Of a stretch of DNA of 64,000 nt, positions 1-8,419 are shown in pieces. The first letter of the stretch is position 1. Each line of letters starts with the position of its first letter. The DNA comes from Sphingomonas sp. Leaf357 (GTDB lineage Bacteria; Pseudomonadota; Alphaproteobacteria; Sphingomonadales; Sphingomonadaceae), in contig NZ_LMPM01000002.1 in NCBI RefSeq assembly GCF_001423845.1, forward strand, positions 248,001 through 312,000, written 5' to 3'. The translations under genes and the position numbers were made by a program. The notes beneath the pieces were generated by a model that was not told the origin of the DNA, ran no database searches, and worked only from the letters and a program-made list of their open reading frames with translations.

Positions 1-2
1 AG

Positions 3-356
3 CCGGAACGGGCGCGATTCTTGGACATTCTGCAGGATACGCCGGACACGACGATTTCGGCAGGGTCGCTGATCGAACTGGCCGCGGTCATCACGCGTAA
101 GCTCGGCAGCCGCTATATCGTGGTCGCGGAACAACTGTTGGAACAGCTCGAGATACGCATCGCCCCCGTCTCCGAAGAGCAGGCGCAGATCGGATGGCGA
201 GCATATCAGGAATTCGGCATCGGCACACAGCATCCCGCGAAGCTCAACTTCGGCGATTGTTTCGCCTACGCCCTCGCCAAGGCGACCGGCGAACCGCTCC
301 TGTTCAAGGGCGACGATTTCTCCAGCACCGACATCAGGTCCGCGCTTCCGTTGTAA
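3..356 (+). CDS. VapC-like PIN-domain ribonuclease toxin, 5' end cut off by window edge
   Basis: The reading frame is open from the window edge, so the true start and the first catalytic aspartate lie upstream. A TTG at 21 is only an internal codon, because the preceding residues (PERARF) are typical of VapC. What is visible matches the middle and C-terminal parts of a PIN domain: ISAGSLIELAAVI carries the conserved acidic residue of helix 2. NFGDCFAYALAKATGEPLLFKGDDF carries the later conserved aspartates before the final strand. PIN toxins of type II systems cleave specific RNAs and are held inactive by a VapB antitoxin, normally encoded just upstream and so outside this window. Family assignment is firm; activity cannot be judged without the N-terminus. 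Confidence 0.85.
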   Translation, partial: PERARFLDILQDTPDTTISAGSLIELAAVITRKLGSRYIVVAEQLLEQLEIRIAPVSEEQAQIGWRAYQEFGIGTQHPAKLNFGDCFAYALAKATGEPLLFKGDDFSSTDIRSALPL

Positions 357-403
357 GCGCTGGCCCCCTCCCCATCTACACCGCAACGATGAGGGGATGA
401 ACC

Positions 404-910
404 ATGGCCACCGAACTGTACGACATCACCGTGCCCGCCTTCCTGCGCGGCTTTGCCGCGATGTCCGCCTTCCTCACCAAGGCCGAACGATGGGTGAAGG
501 ACAATGGCGTGGACCCGTCCGAACTGCTTGCCGCGAGACTCTACGAGGACATGGGCCCGCTCACGGCGCAGGTGCAGCGCGCCAGCGATTCGGCCAAGCT
601 GGCCGTCGTGCGGCTCGGCGAGGTCGAGAATGTCGCGATGCCCGACGATGAAACCAGCTTCGCCGATCTTCAGGCGCGCATCGCGAAGACGGTCGATCTG
701 CTCAAGTCGGTCGCGCCCGACGCGATCGACGGTCGGGAGGACAAGGCGATCACGCTGCCCACGCCCAACCGCACGCTCGAATTTACCGGACGAAGCTATG
801 TTCTGCAATTCGTGCTGCCGAACTTCTATTTCCACATCACCACGGCCTATGCGATCCTGCGCATGAAAGGCGTGCCGGTCGGCAAGCTGGACTATCTCGG
901 CGCGGCGTGA
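404..910 (+). CDS. DUF1993 family protein
   Basis: A 168-residue soluble protein with no signal peptide. It opens with ELYDITVPAFLRGFAAMSAFLTKAE and ends with NFYFHITTAYAILRMKGVPVGKLDYLG, the usual ends of the DUF1993 family. These are four-helix proteins related to the DinB/YfiT metalloenzyme fold. The conserved histidine in FYFHITTAYAILR fits that family. No reaction has been assigned to the family as far as I know. The ATG at 404 follows a GAGGGGATGA ribosome-binding region. It stands 47 bp after the toxin gene and is probably transcribed separately. Confidence 0.85.
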   Translation: MATELYDITVPAFLRGFAAMSAFLTKAERWVKDNGVDPSELLAARLYEDMGPLTAQVQRASDSAKLAVVRLGEVENVAMPDDETSFADLQARIAKTVDLLKSVAPDAIDGREDKAITLPTPNRTLEFTGRSYVLQFVLPNFYFHITTAYAILRMKGVPVGKLDYLGAA

Positions 911-926
911 ACGCGCGCCCCGGCCG

Positions 927-1079
927 CTACCAGGTGAACAGCGATCCGCTGCCCATGTGCGACACGAAGTGGAAGAAATGGCCGATTACGCCTACCACGT
1001 CGAGCACATGCTCGCCCCGCGCCACGCCGATATCGACGAGCGAGAGCATCAGGATCGAGGCGGCAAGGAATTTCAGCAC
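927..1079 (-). CDS. possible 50-residue hydrophobic small protein
   Basis: Read on the minus strand from a GTG at 1079 to a TAG at 929-927, this frame gives a 50-residue peptide. It has one hydrophobic segment (VLKFLAASILMLSLVDIGVA) followed by an amphipathic stretch with histidines and aromatics (VIGHFFHFVSHMG). The frame is open further upstream without an ATG, so the start is a guess. It converges on the DUF1993 gene, whose stop lies 17 bp away. The composition looks more like a membrane protein than the Arg-rich shadow frames around it. I recognise no family, and it may be a chance frame. Confidence 0.3.
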   Translation of the reverse strand: MLKFLAASILMLSLVDIGVARGEHVLDVVGVIGHFFHFVSHMGSGSLFTW

Positions 1080-1208
1080 CTCGCCACCATAGCTGCCGGC
1101 CGTTAAGATTCGGTGTATCGTATGGGGGGCTGTCGCGGGCGACGTCCGTCGCGCCTCCTTTTCGACACACGATCCTGCGATCCGACCTCACGGACGGCAG
1201 GGGATTCG

Positions 1209-1610
1209 ATGCTCATCTCGCTCATCATCGTGCTCCAGGCCGCCGCGTCCGATTCGATCCTCCGGTTCGACCTCGCCACGGTGAAGGGGGCGCCGCGCGA
1301 TCGGTCGTCCTGCGCGACGACGGACGACGACACGATCCTCGTTTGCGGCAAACGCCGCGATTTCCGCCTGCCGCTCCCGGTCGAACGCGATCCCGATGCC
1401 CGCATGCGCGACGACGCGAGCGGGCTCGCGGCGATCACGCCGAAGGGCGGATGCGGCGTTTTCGCCGGGCAACGCAACTGCAGCAAGGCGGAGATGAAGC
1501 GCGCTGGCTATGGCGGCGGCCGCGATCCGCTGACCTTGCTGACCAACCTCGCCACGAAAGCGCTCGATCCGGATGCCGAAATCGCCCCCATCTATCGACC
1601 GCCGCGCTGA
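1209..1610 (+). CDS. conserved hypothetical exported protein
   Basis: A 133-residue protein starting at the ATG at 1209, preceded by a GGCAGGGG ribosome-binding site. The N-terminus (MLISLIIVLQAAASDS) resembles a short secretion signal. The rest is polar and holds two cysteine pairs (CATTDDDTILVCGKRR and CGVFAGQRNC) that could form disulfides in the periplasm. Small proteins of this look are frequent in Sphingomonas; I assign no function. The frame is open further upstream (1113), but that extension has no good ribosome-binding site. Its stop lies directly before the next gene's ATG, so the two are probably cotranscribed. Confidence 0.6.
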   Translation: MLISLIIVLQAAASDSILRFDLATVKGAPRDRSSCATTDDDTILVCGKRRDFRLPLPVERDPDARMRDDASGLAAITPKGGCGVFAGQRNCSKAEMKRAGYGGGRDPLTLLTNLATKALDPDAEIAPIYRPPR

Positions 1611-1611
1611 C

Positions 1612-2109
1612 ATGTCGGACCCGGTTAAGCGCAGCTTCCCTCCCGTCGTCGATATCGACACCCGCCTGCTCGTCCTCGGCAGCCTGCCGGGGGACCGTTC
1701 GCTCGCCGAAGCGCGCTATTACGCGCATCCGCAGAACCAGTTCTGGCGCTTGATATCCGCGGCGATAGATCGCGACATCGCCGGTCTGCGCTATGAAGAT
1801 CGCCTCGCCGCGCTCCGCACCGCGCGGGTCGGCCTGTGGGACGTCGTGGCCAGCGCGGTTCGCCCCGGCAGCACCGACGCCGCGATCCGGGATCTCGTCG
1901 GCAACGACCTGCCCGGCCTGATCGCCCGCCTGCCGAACCTGCGCGCGATCGCCTTCAACGGTGCCACCGCCCACCGCCACGGCAGCCGCCAATTGGTCGC
2001 GATCGGCCTGCCACTGATCGCCCTCCCCTCCAGCAGTCCGCTGCACACGATCGGCCTGGATGCCAAGCTCACGGCATGGCGTGCGCTCCGCGATCATCTC
2101 GGAAGTTGA
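1612..2109 (+). CDS. DNA-deoxyinosine (hypoxanthine-DNA) glycosylase, UDG superfamily
   Basis: A 165-residue enzyme of the uracil-DNA glycosylase superfamily. Its best match is the hypoxanthine-DNA glycosylase group (family 6), which removes deaminated adenine from DNA to start base-excision repair. LLVLGSLPGDRS is the family's motif 1. RYYAHPQNQFW follows and shapes the base pocket. The segment PLIALPSSSPLH near the end corresponds to the DNA-intercalation motif. The ATG at 1612 begins one base after the upstream stop codon, which suggests translational coupling. An upstream in-frame start (1573) would overlap the neighbour and adds a non-conserved tail, so I prefer 1612. Confidence 0.85.
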   Translation: MSDPVKRSFPPVVDIDTRLLVLGSLPGDRSLAEARYYAHPQNQFWRLISAAIDRDIAGLRYEDRLAALRTARVGLWDVVASAVRPGSTDAAIRDLVGNDLPGLIARLPNLRAIAFNGATAHRHGSRQLVAIGLPLIALPSSSPLHTIGLDAKLTAWRALRDHLGS

Positions 2110-2176
2110 TTTTCGCTTGGCGCTCGCGCCCGACCGTATTACGCAACTACCGCACTAAGGGTGGGGGCCTGAGGAC

Positions 2177-3505
2177 ATGACCGATACGACGATGACCGCC
2201 GAACAGGCACCGCCGGCCGCCGAACCGGATGGCGCGCCCCGCATCGCGACGCTCGATATTCTGCGCGGCGTCGCCATTCTCGGCATATTGTTCATGAACA
2301 TCAACGATATGGGTGCTTCCTTCTCGGACCCCGATCTGCGCCATATGGGCTGGACGATCTACGACCAGGTCGCCTGGTGGGCGCGCGAGATCCTCGCCAA
2401 CGGCACCGCGCGCACGATGCTGCAATTCCTGTTCGGCGCCGGCATGGTCATCCTCACCGATCGCATCGCCACCGCCGCCGGACGCCGCATCGCCTTCAGG
2501 CGGTATTACTGGCGCAACATCGTCCTGTGGCTGTTCGGTCTCGCGCACATCTTCATCTTCCTGTGGCCGGGCGACATCCTGCACACCTACGGCATCGCCG
2601 CCCTGGTCGCCTTCTGGTTCCGCCGCCTGCCGCCGCGCTGGCTGATCACGCTGGGCCTGATCATGGCGACGATGCAATTGTTCGGCGCGAGCTATTTCGG
2701 CATCTATCGCCCGTACGAACGCCGCATGGAGGTCGCCGCGCTGACCGCCAAGCGCGACGCCGGCCAGAAACTGACCAAGGCGGAAACCGAGACGGTCGGC
2801 AAATACGCCAAGGCCAAGGCCGAGGAGGCCAGGGACGAAAAAAAACACGACGCCCGCGTCGCCGCCGAAGACAAGGCGCGCAGCAGCACGAGCGTCAATT
2901 GGGTGCGCGAACAATGGCGCAAGGCGGTCCAGCGGCTCGGTGTCGGCGAGCTGTTCTCGATCTGGGATTCGGCCAGCATGATGCTGATCGGCGCGGCCCT
3001 GTTCAAGATGGGCATCCTGCAGGGTCTGCGCAGCCGGGCCTTCTACCTCAAGATGATGCTCGCCTACTACGCCGTCGGCCTGTCGCTTCGCGCGTTCGGC
3101 GCATGGGAACAGACTCGGTTCCTCAACGCCAACGAATATAATTGGGCGTTCGAAAGCTATGCCCGTATCGCCGCCACGCTCGGCCATATCGGGCTGATCC
3201 ACCTCCTGCTCGGCACGGCGATCGGCGCTAAGCTGTTCCGCCCCTTCATCGCCGCCGGTCGCACCGCGCTGACGCTGTACGTGCTGCAGACGATCATCTG
3301 CCTGTGGATCCTCTACCCGCCGTTCGGCTTCGGCCTGTATGGCCAGACCGGCTGGATGACGATGATGCTGATATCGGCCACGATCGACCTCGCCTTGCTA
3401 TGGGCGGCGAACGCCTATCTGCGACATTACCGCATCGCGCCGGTGGAATGGGCCTGGCGCTCGATCGTCGAGCGGCGGCGGTTGCCGTTCCGGAAGGCGG
3501 GGTAG
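2177..3505 (+). CDS. DUF418 (YeiB-like) multipass membrane protein
   Basis: A 442-residue inner-membrane protein. After a short Ala/Pro-rich cytoplasmic tail comes RIATLDILRGVAILGILFMNI, the signature opening of the DUF418/YeiB and acyltransferase-3-related families. Several hydrophobic helices follow. A long charged segment (about residues 195-250, rich in Lys, Glu and Ala) probably forms a cytoplasmic coiled coil. The C-terminal half has the conserved GRTALTLYVLQT and the final PVEWAWRS motif of DUF418. Members are thought to act in envelope metabolism or transport, but no substrate is established. It stands alone between a DNA-repair gene and a regulator. Confidence 0.85.
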   Translation: MTDTTMTAEQAPPAAEPDGAPRIATLDILRGVAILGILFMNINDMGASFSDPDLRHMGWTIYDQVAWWAREILANGTARTMLQFLFGAGMVILTDRIATAAGRRIAFRRYYWRNIVLWLFGLAHIFIFLWPGDILHTYGIAALVAFWFRRLPPRWLITLGLIMATMQLFGASYFGIYRPYERRMEVAALTAKRDAGQKLTKAETETVGKYAKAKAEEARDEKKHDARVAAEDKARSSTSVNWVREQWRKAVQRLGVGELFSIWDSASMMLIGAALFKMGILQGLRSRAFYLKMMLAYYAVGLSLRAFGAWEQTRFLNANEYNWAFESYARIAATLGHIGLIHLLLGTAIGAKLFRPFIAAGRTALTLYVLQTIICLWILYPPFGFGLYGQTGWMTMMLISATIDLALLWAANAYLRHYRIAPVEWAWRSIVERRRLPFRKAG

Positions 3506-3521
3506 CCGGCACCCGTCAAAT

Positions 3522-3548
3522 CCGTCATGCCGAACGCGTTCCGGCATC
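3522..3548. repeat. short REP-like palindrome
   Basis: An imperfect palindrome, CCGTCATGCCGAAC then GCGTTCCGGCATCC, sits just after the DUF418 stop. It resembles a single unit of the CGTCAT-headed repetitive extragenic palindromes found elsewhere in this window. It could act as a weak terminator or an mRNA end stabiliser. Confidence 0.45.
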
Positions 3549-3725
3549 CGGGCACGGCCATCCGCTGGCCGGGCATCATCTCATACATCCCAGTCCGACA
3601 TCGCGGCGTATCTGAAGCACGGCTTGCCCTTCCCCCAAAGTTGGGCAATTCAACCTGACCGTCGCGCCGGAGCTGTCCAAATTGCTTCTCTCCCGTTTGT
3701 TATCCACCCCAGTCACCGCGCGCAC

Positions 3726-4655
3726 ATGATCGAAAGCGGTACGCACACACCCGGCGTCTCCGCCGCCGACTTCCGCCTGCCGCCGCATACCGCTTTGCGG
3801 TACGAACAGCCGGCTCCGGCGCTGCGCGCTCATCTCACCAGCTATGCCGTGCTCGATTCCGAGGCGATCGATCCGGACGGCACGTCGGAATGGATGCTGC
3901 CCGGTTGGGCGCAGATCTGGATCATCATCACCGATGGGCCGATCAGCGTCGCGATCGGCAACCGCCGCTACGATCCCCTTCCCACTGCCGTCCTGTACGG
4001 CGTCACCAGCCGCGCGATGCCGGTCACGGCGCATGGCGGCGTGTCGATCGCCATCGATATCAGCCCGCTCGGCTGGGCGCGGCTGTTTGCGCAGCGTGCC
4101 GATCTCCTGCGCGATCGCGTCACCCCGCTTCAACAGGTCATGTCGCCGGCGATGGTCGAGGAACTGGTCACGCTGATCCGCGATTCGGATCGTTCGCTTC
4201 AAGTAAAGGATCTGCTCGACGGCTTCTTCCTGAAGCATATGGCCGTGCCGCATCCCGACGAGTTGCAGATCGCGCAGGTCATGGCGCTGATCGCGGATCA
4301 CAACACGCGCGATCTGGTCACCGCCGCCGCCGCGATCGGCATCGGCCTGTCGACGTTGCGCCGCCTGTCGAATCGCTATTTCGGCTTTCCGCCCAAGACG
4401 CTGATGATGCGCGCGCGGTTTCTCGGCTCGCTACTGCCGATGATGATGCGGCCCGATCGCCCCGATTATGCGGTACTGTCGCCGGCCTATCACGACGCAT
4501 CGCACTTCATCCGCGACGGCAAACGCTTTCTCGGCATGACGCCGCGCCGCTTCATCGCGCTCGACACGCCGTATCTCGATGCGGCGTTGCGGGCACGGCG
4601 ACTGGTGCTGGGTACGCCGACCCCCTCGCTCGACGGTGTCTCGCCGGACGCCTGA
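3726..4655 (+). CDS. AraC-family transcriptional regulator (paralogue 1)
   Basis: About 309 residues. The N-terminal two-thirds are a beta-rich sensing domain (SYAVLDSEAIDPDGTSEWMLPGW...). The C-terminus is an AraC-type double helix-turn-helix: LVTAAAAIGIGLSTLRRLSNRYFGFPPK is the first HTH, and YHDASHFIRDGKRFLGMTPRRF is the second, with the usual family signature. A close paralogue with the same architecture is at 46205-47218, and its alignment supports starting at the ATG at 3726 rather than at 3624. No obvious target is adjacent: it converges with the thioesterase gene and follows an unrelated membrane protein. The ligand is unknown. Confidence 0.85.
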   Translation: MIESGTHTPGVSAADFRLPPHTALRYEQPAPALRAHLTSYAVLDSEAIDPDGTSEWMLPGWAQIWIIITDGPISVAIGNRRYDPLPTAVLYGVTSRAMPVTAHGGVSIAIDISPLGWARLFAQRADLLRDRVTPLQQVMSPAMVEELVTLIRDSDRSLQVKDLLDGFFLKHMAVPHPDELQIAQVMALIADHNTRDLVTAAAAIGIGLSTLRRLSNRYFGFPPKTLMMRARFLGSLLPMMMRPDRPDYAVLSPAYHDASHFIRDGKRFLGMTPRRFIALDTPYLDAALRARRLVLGTPTPSLDGVSPDA

Positions 4656-4665
4656 GCCCCGGCGC

Positions 4666-5079
4666 TCAGTCCTTGTGGAAGAACAGGTCCGCCACGCTCT
4701 GCGCGATCCGCGCCGGGCGATGCGTCACCGCATCGACGCAGCACCAGCTCGATTGCACCTCGGCCAGCACCTCTTCGCCGCGCTTGATGATCGTCTGGTA
4801 GAAGGCCCGCGCGCCCTGGACCTTTTCCAGCAACACGGTGGCGATCACCTCGTCGTCGAGAAAGGTCGGCTTGCGATAGGTGATCTCGTGCTTCAGCGCG
4901 ACCCACAGGTTCGCCGCGATCGCCTCGGCCGGCGCGAAGCGCTGCCAGTGGCTGACCACCGCGTCCTGCACCCATTTCAGGTACGAGGCATTATTGACAT
5001 GACCCATGAAGTCGATGTCGGCGGGGTCGATCCCGATCGGGAAGCTATGGGGAATGGCGTGGCTCACGGGTGCCACCAT
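4666..5079 (-). CDS. acyl-CoA thioesterase, YbgC/FadM hotdog family
   Basis: A 137-residue single hotdog-fold (4HBT) protein. The segment IDPADIDFMGHVNNASYLKW carries the catalytic aspartate and the MGHVNN motif typical of YbgC/FadM thioesterases, which hydrolyse acyl-CoA or acyl-ACP. The middle (ITYRKPTFLDDEVIATVLLEK) and the end are also typical. The protein is cytoplasmic and probably tetrameric. It converges with the AraC gene, with only 10 bp between the stops, so they may share termination. Chain-length specificity cannot be read from the sequence. Confidence 0.85.
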   Translation of the reverse strand: MVAPVSHAIPHSFPIGIDPADIDFMGHVNNASYLKWVQDAVVSHWQRFAPAEAIAANLWVALKHEITYRKPTFLDDEVIATVLLEKVQGARAFYQTIIKRGEEVLAEVQSSWCCVDAVTHRPARIAQSVADLFFHKD

Positions 5080-5293
5080 AGCAGCACAAACCCTTCCCGG
5101 CGATGAATTTCCCGGGCAGCGCGTCGCATTTTCACTTTGCCCGGGTCGAGATGTCGGCCCCGACGCCCGATGGTCGGACGTTGGGTCGTCCGGCGCAACG
5201 AAATGATGATTTTGCTGCGCTGCGCCATCCCAAAGCCTGCGGGCCGACTACATGCTTGACGAATTCTTTCGCGTGCGCGAAGCAGCCCAAGCT

Positions 5294-5683
5294 ATGAAGA
5301 TCATCCTCCCCAGCCTCGTCGCCGTCTCGCTTCTCGCGCTCACGGCCTGTGACAACAAGAAAGGTCCGGAAGTGGTCACTTCGGTGGCCCCCGATCCCCA
5401 GGCCGCGGAAATGGCCAAGCGCGCGCCGGTGGAACTGCCGCCGTCGATCAAGGCGGACGTCACGTTCCGCTGCAACCCCGGCAACAGCCTCGCCTTCGTC
5501 ACCTTCTTCAACGGCGACAAGCAGGCCCTGGTCAAGACCGAGAAGACCGGCATCGCCACCAAGCTGGTCGCCGCCGAAGCCGGCCAGGCGTTTAAGGCCG
5601 ATGGCGGCTACGAACTCACCGGCACGCCCAAGGGCGCGACGCTCACGTTGCCGGGCAAGGGCAAGCTGACCTGCAAGGCCTGA
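5294..5683 (+). CDS. MliC-like lipoprotein (putative C-type lysozyme inhibitor)
   Basis: A 129-residue lipoprotein. From the ATG at 5294 the signal peptide ends in the lipobox LLALTAC, so the mature protein is lipidated at this cysteine. The mature domain begins VTFRCNPGNSLAFVTFF and ends GKLTCKA. The cysteine pair at either end and the small beta-barrel pattern fit the MliC/PliC family, which protects the cell wall from host lysozyme. The match is by pattern and is moderate, since the MliC Ser/Lys inhibitory loop is not clear. A strong terminator follows, so it is a single transcription unit. Confidence 0.6.
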   Translation: MKIILPSLVAVSLLALTACDNKKGPEVVTSVAPDPQAAEMAKRAPVELPPSIKADVTFRCNPGNSLAFVTFFNGDKQALVKTEKTGIATKLVAAEAGQAFKADGGYELTGTPKGATLTLPGKGKLTCKA

Positions 5684-5711
5684 GCGCCAAGCGATCGGAA
5701 ATCACATCATC

Positions 5712-5741
5712 GGCCGGCGGAGCGATCCGCCGGCCTTTTTT
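5712..5741 (+). terminator. rho-independent terminator after the MliC-like gene
   Basis: A perfect 10-bp stem, GGCCGGCGGA and TCCGCCGGCC, closes a GCGA loop and is followed by six Ts. It lies 28 bp after the lipoprotein stop. Confidence 0.9.
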
Positions 5742-5995
5742 GTTTTTCGGCGTTAGTCCCGCCGGAAAACGCGAAGACAAATCTCTACCGGGCCACGAAC
5801 ATCCAACGTCCCGAACGCAGAACTTACTTTAACTATATTTTGTATCCGTTTGATACAGCCTGAAAATTGTAAGAAATACACGACGACATAGAGTTTACGC
5901 TCCCTTAACGGCACCATCATTCTTCGAAAGGTCAAAGGCGCGAACGGCGCTGGCGCTGGGTGGGGAATGTTGAAAGCCAGTTTCGGGGACGAGAG

Positions 5996-6559
5996 ATGAA
6001 GACGATTTTCAAAAGCCTGTTCGCAGCCGCTATGCTCACTGGCGCAACGCTCGCCTCACCGGCAATGGCCGCCGTCAGCGTGGGCGACACCGTTACCTGC
6101 ACGTCGTCGCCATTCGATTGCTCCGTCCCGACGGCGACGATCGGCAACGGCACGGAATTCTTCTACGAGGTCGGTAACGGCGCGGTGAACTTCCTGTCGT
6201 TCGATTTCGCCACCAACCTGTTGACCATCCGCTCTCCGGTATATGTCGGGTTCGGCGGACCGCAGTCGATCACCTTTCAGGATTTGACCAACCCGTTCAC
6301 GTCCGCCGTGTTGACGGGCAACACCACCAGCAGCGGCTTCACCCAGAATTCGATCTCGCTGGTCAACGGCTTGCTGAACTTCCGGTTCGATGGTCTGACG
6401 GTCAACAATACCGGTGCGATCACTGTCGCCTTGAACGGTGGTCCGGCAGCGGCCGCCGTGCCCGAGGCTGCGACCTGGGGCATGATGATCCTCGGCTTCG
6501 GCATGATGGGTGCCGCCGCCCGCTATCGGCGCCGCGGCGCGAAACTCGCCTACGCCTGA
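5996..6559 (+). CDS. PEPxxWA-CTERM sorting-domain protein (A)
   Basis: A 187-residue exported protein. It starts with a Sec signal peptide (cleavage near SPAMAA) and carries a beta-rich body of low similarity to anything I know. It ends with the tripartite sorting signal VPEAATWGMMILGFGMMGAAARYRRRG: a PEP-like motif, a membrane helix and an Arg cluster. Exosortase/EpsH-type enzymes recognise this signal, and the proteins are usually delivered to the outer surface with exopolysaccharide. No exosortase gene is in this window. The ATG at 5996 follows GGGGACGAGAG. The AT-rich 250 bp upstream probably holds its promoter. Confidence 0.85.
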   Translation: MKTIFKSLFAAAMLTGATLASPAMAAVSVGDTVTCTSSPFDCSVPTATIGNGTEFFYEVGNGAVNFLSFDFATNLLTIRSPVYVGFGGPQSITFQDLTNPFTSAVLTGNTTSSGFTQNSISLVNGLLNFRFDGLTVNNTGAITVALNGGPAAAAVPEAATWGMMILGFGMMGAAARYRRRGAKLAYA

Positions 6560-6591
6560 ATCGTATCGTCCCGTACGGTAGCCCATGAATG

Positions 6592-6625
6592 AAGAGCCGC
6601 CGGTCTCGCGACCGGCGGCTCTTTT
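6592..6625. terminator. shared bidirectional terminator between the PEP-CTERM genes
   Basis: A 14-bp perfect stem (AAGAGCCGCCGGTC and its complement) with a TCGC loop runs into four Ts on the + strand. On the minus strand the stem ends in TT, so it may also stop the opposing gene, whose stop codon is 22 bp away. Confidence 0.8.
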
Positions 6626-6646
6626 GTTTCGCACGGGCGATGCGGC

Positions 6647-7354
6647 TTAAGCGAACGAAACGCTCGTCCGTGGCTTGCGGCGGCGCATGCCGAGGCCGAT
6701 GCCGCCGAACCCGACCAGCATCATCGCCCAGGTCGCCGGCTCCGGCACCGCGGCGATCGGCTGGAACGTCAGGCCCTGCAGCGTCGAACCGTCGATGATC
6801 CCGAACGTGCCCTGATTGTTGTAGGCGGTCGCGTTCGTGCGGAAGATGTAGGTCGCGCTGTTTTCCGTGCCGGTCAGGCCGTTCGCGCCGAATTCGATCG
6901 TGACGACCGAACCGGAGGGCGACCGACCGAACGTGGTGGTCGAAGGGCTCGGCGTGCCGTTGGCCAGATTCGGATTGTTGGCGGCGATGAACAGGCCCGT
7001 ACCATCCGGATCGAGGGCGGACGCATAGCCGTCGACCAGGTAGGCGCCGAAATCGCTGATCGTGAAGCTGCGGATCTCCTGGTTGCTGATCGATCCCGCG
7101 CCGGTGCGGATCACCTGGAAGTAGAAGTCCAGCGTGCCGGCGGCGTTGAGATAGACCGCCTGATTGAACGTTGCGGCAAACGTGAAGGCCTGCCCGGAAA
7201 AGACCTGGCTCGCCAACAGCGTACCTTGTCCGGCTGGAACACCTCCCGTCGGCGCGACGCCGGTAGAACCCGCCACCAGCGTGGCGGCACTGGCCGGAAC
7301 TGCGATGACGAACGCCGTCGTCATCAAGGCGGCTCGAACTATACCTTTCATCAA
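6647..7354 (-). CDS. PEPxxWA-CTERM sorting-domain protein (B)
   Basis: A 235-residue exported protein. The signal peptide is MMKGIVRAALMTTAFVIAVP with cleavage near ASAA. A beta-rich body follows (FTFAATFNQAVYLNAAGTLDF...). The C-terminal sorting signal is VPEPATWAMMLVGFGGIGLG followed by MRRRK, a textbook PEPxxWA-CTERM. It points at its neighbour protein A across a shared terminator. The two bodies do not look alike beyond the sorting tail, so they are not simple duplicates. The ATG may be 7354 or 7351. Its function is unknown; surface attachment or biofilm matrix roles are usual guesses for the class. Confidence 0.87.
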   Translation of the reverse strand: MMKGIVRAALMTTAFVIAVPASAATLVAGSTGVAPTGGVPAGQGTLLASQVFSGQAFTFAATFNQAVYLNAAGTLDFYFQVIRTGAGSISNQEIRSFTISDFGAYLVDGYASALDPDGTGLFIAANNPNLANGTPSPSTTTFGRSPSGSVVTIEFGANGLTGTENSATYIFRTNATAYNNQGTFGIIDGSTLQGLTFQPIAAVPEPATWAMMLVGFGGIGLGMRRRKPRTSVSFA

Positions 7355-7705
7355 AAATCCCCTCTGTTGCTTTATGTTGCGCGATCAAAACTGATCTTTG
7401 TAGTTGTGCAGTGCAGCACTTGTTTTTTCTTGCGACAGTTGAAGTTGCTACCAAAGCATTAACGAGTCAAAAAATTTATTTGTCTGGTTAGTCGCATCTT
7501 TTTGTTGGGCGTAGCTTGCAGGAGGCAAGAACTGGGATTCGCCGATCTCTGCTCTGCTATGTTGCTGAAATGTCCGGTATTTGATCGGGAGGGGACGCCG
7601 TCCCAGAATGGCACGCTTGGCTGTTGCGCGCTCGCCGATAGCCTGCCGCCCAAAGCCGTGCCTGGCCGCCTTGCGCCCTTTCTCCGACTGCGCCACGATG
7701 CGTGC
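7355..7705. other. AT-rich intergenic region between PEP-CTERM B and parA
   Basis: This 351-bp stretch has no convincing gene. Its left half (about 7360-7520) is clearly AT-richer than its surroundings and should contain the promoter of the minus-strand PEP-CTERM gene. The right half is GC-rich and open in the parA frame, but lacks conserved coding signal before the parA ATG. I saw no recognisable sigma-54 site. Confidence 0.4.
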
Positions 7706-8419
7706 ATGGCGACGATCGCGATCTACAGCCTGAAGGGTGGCGTCGGGAAAACCACGCTGGCGGTCAATCTCGCCTGGTCGGCGGCGATGCTGTCGTCGCG
7801 CCGCACCTTGCTCTGGGATCTCGATCCGCAGGCCGCATCCAGTTACCTGCTCGGCGATCGCAAGGTGAAGGAGCAGGCGCAGGCGGTGTTCTCCAGGGAC
7901 GTCGAACCCGAGAAACTGATCCACAAGACCGCGATACCCCGGCTCGATCTGCTCCCCGCCGATGCCTCGTTGCGCGGGCTGGACCTGCTGTTCCACGAAC
8001 TCGACAAGAAGAAGCGGCTCGCCAAATTGCTGGCGGGCCTGCGCAAATCCTACGATCGTATCCTGCTCGATTGCCCTCCCGGCCTCACCGACACCAGTGA
8101 TCAGGTGATGCGCGCCGCCGATCTCATCGTCGTGCCGGTCATCCCCTCGCCGCTGTCCGAACGCGCTTATGCCGAGGTGATCAAGCATCTCGGCAATAAA
8201 GCCGAAGTGCTGCCGGTCCATTCGATGGTCGATCGCCGGCGCAAGCTGCACGCCGATGCGCTCGCCCGCCACCCCGATTGGCCGGTCGTGCCGATGGCCA
8301 GCGTGATCGAGTCGATGACCGTGCGCCGCGCGCCGGTCGGCAGCTTCGCCGCGAAATCGCCCGGCGGGCAGGCCTTCGCGCAATTGTGGATGCGGATCGA
8401 AAAGCGCCTCGCCGCATGA
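7706..8419 (+). CDS. ParA-family ATPase (orphan)
   Basis: A 237-residue deviant Walker-type ATPase. MATIAIYSLKGGVGKTT gives the ParA/MinD signature Walker A at residues 10-17. LLWDLDPQAASS is the A' motif, and YDRILLDCPPGL is Walker B. It is short, with no N-terminal DNA-binding domain, as in ParA-like proteins that position cargo other than chromosomes. No parB or centromere-like repeats are adjacent. The start at 7706 is set by the universal N-terminus of the family. Its stop overlaps the aat start by 4 bp (ATGA), so the two are translationally coupled. Confidence 0.87.
   Translation: MATIAIYSLKGGVGKTTLAVNLAWSAAMLSSRRTLLWDLDPQAASSYLLGDRKVKEQAQAVFSRDVEPEKLIHKTAIPRLDLLPADASLRGLDLLFHELDKKKRLAKLLAGLRKSYDRILLDCPPGLTDTSDQVMRAADLIVVPVIPSPLSERAYAEVIKHLGNKAEVLPVHSMVDRRRKLHADALARHPDWPVVPMASVIESMTVRRAPVGSFAAKSPGGQAFAQLWMRIEKRLAA

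Noticed and set aside
7611..7635. A TGGCAC...TTGC stretch as a sigma-54 promoter for PEP-CTERM genes
   Set aside because: The distance between the GG and GC elements is about 14 bases rather than 10, and it points toward parA.
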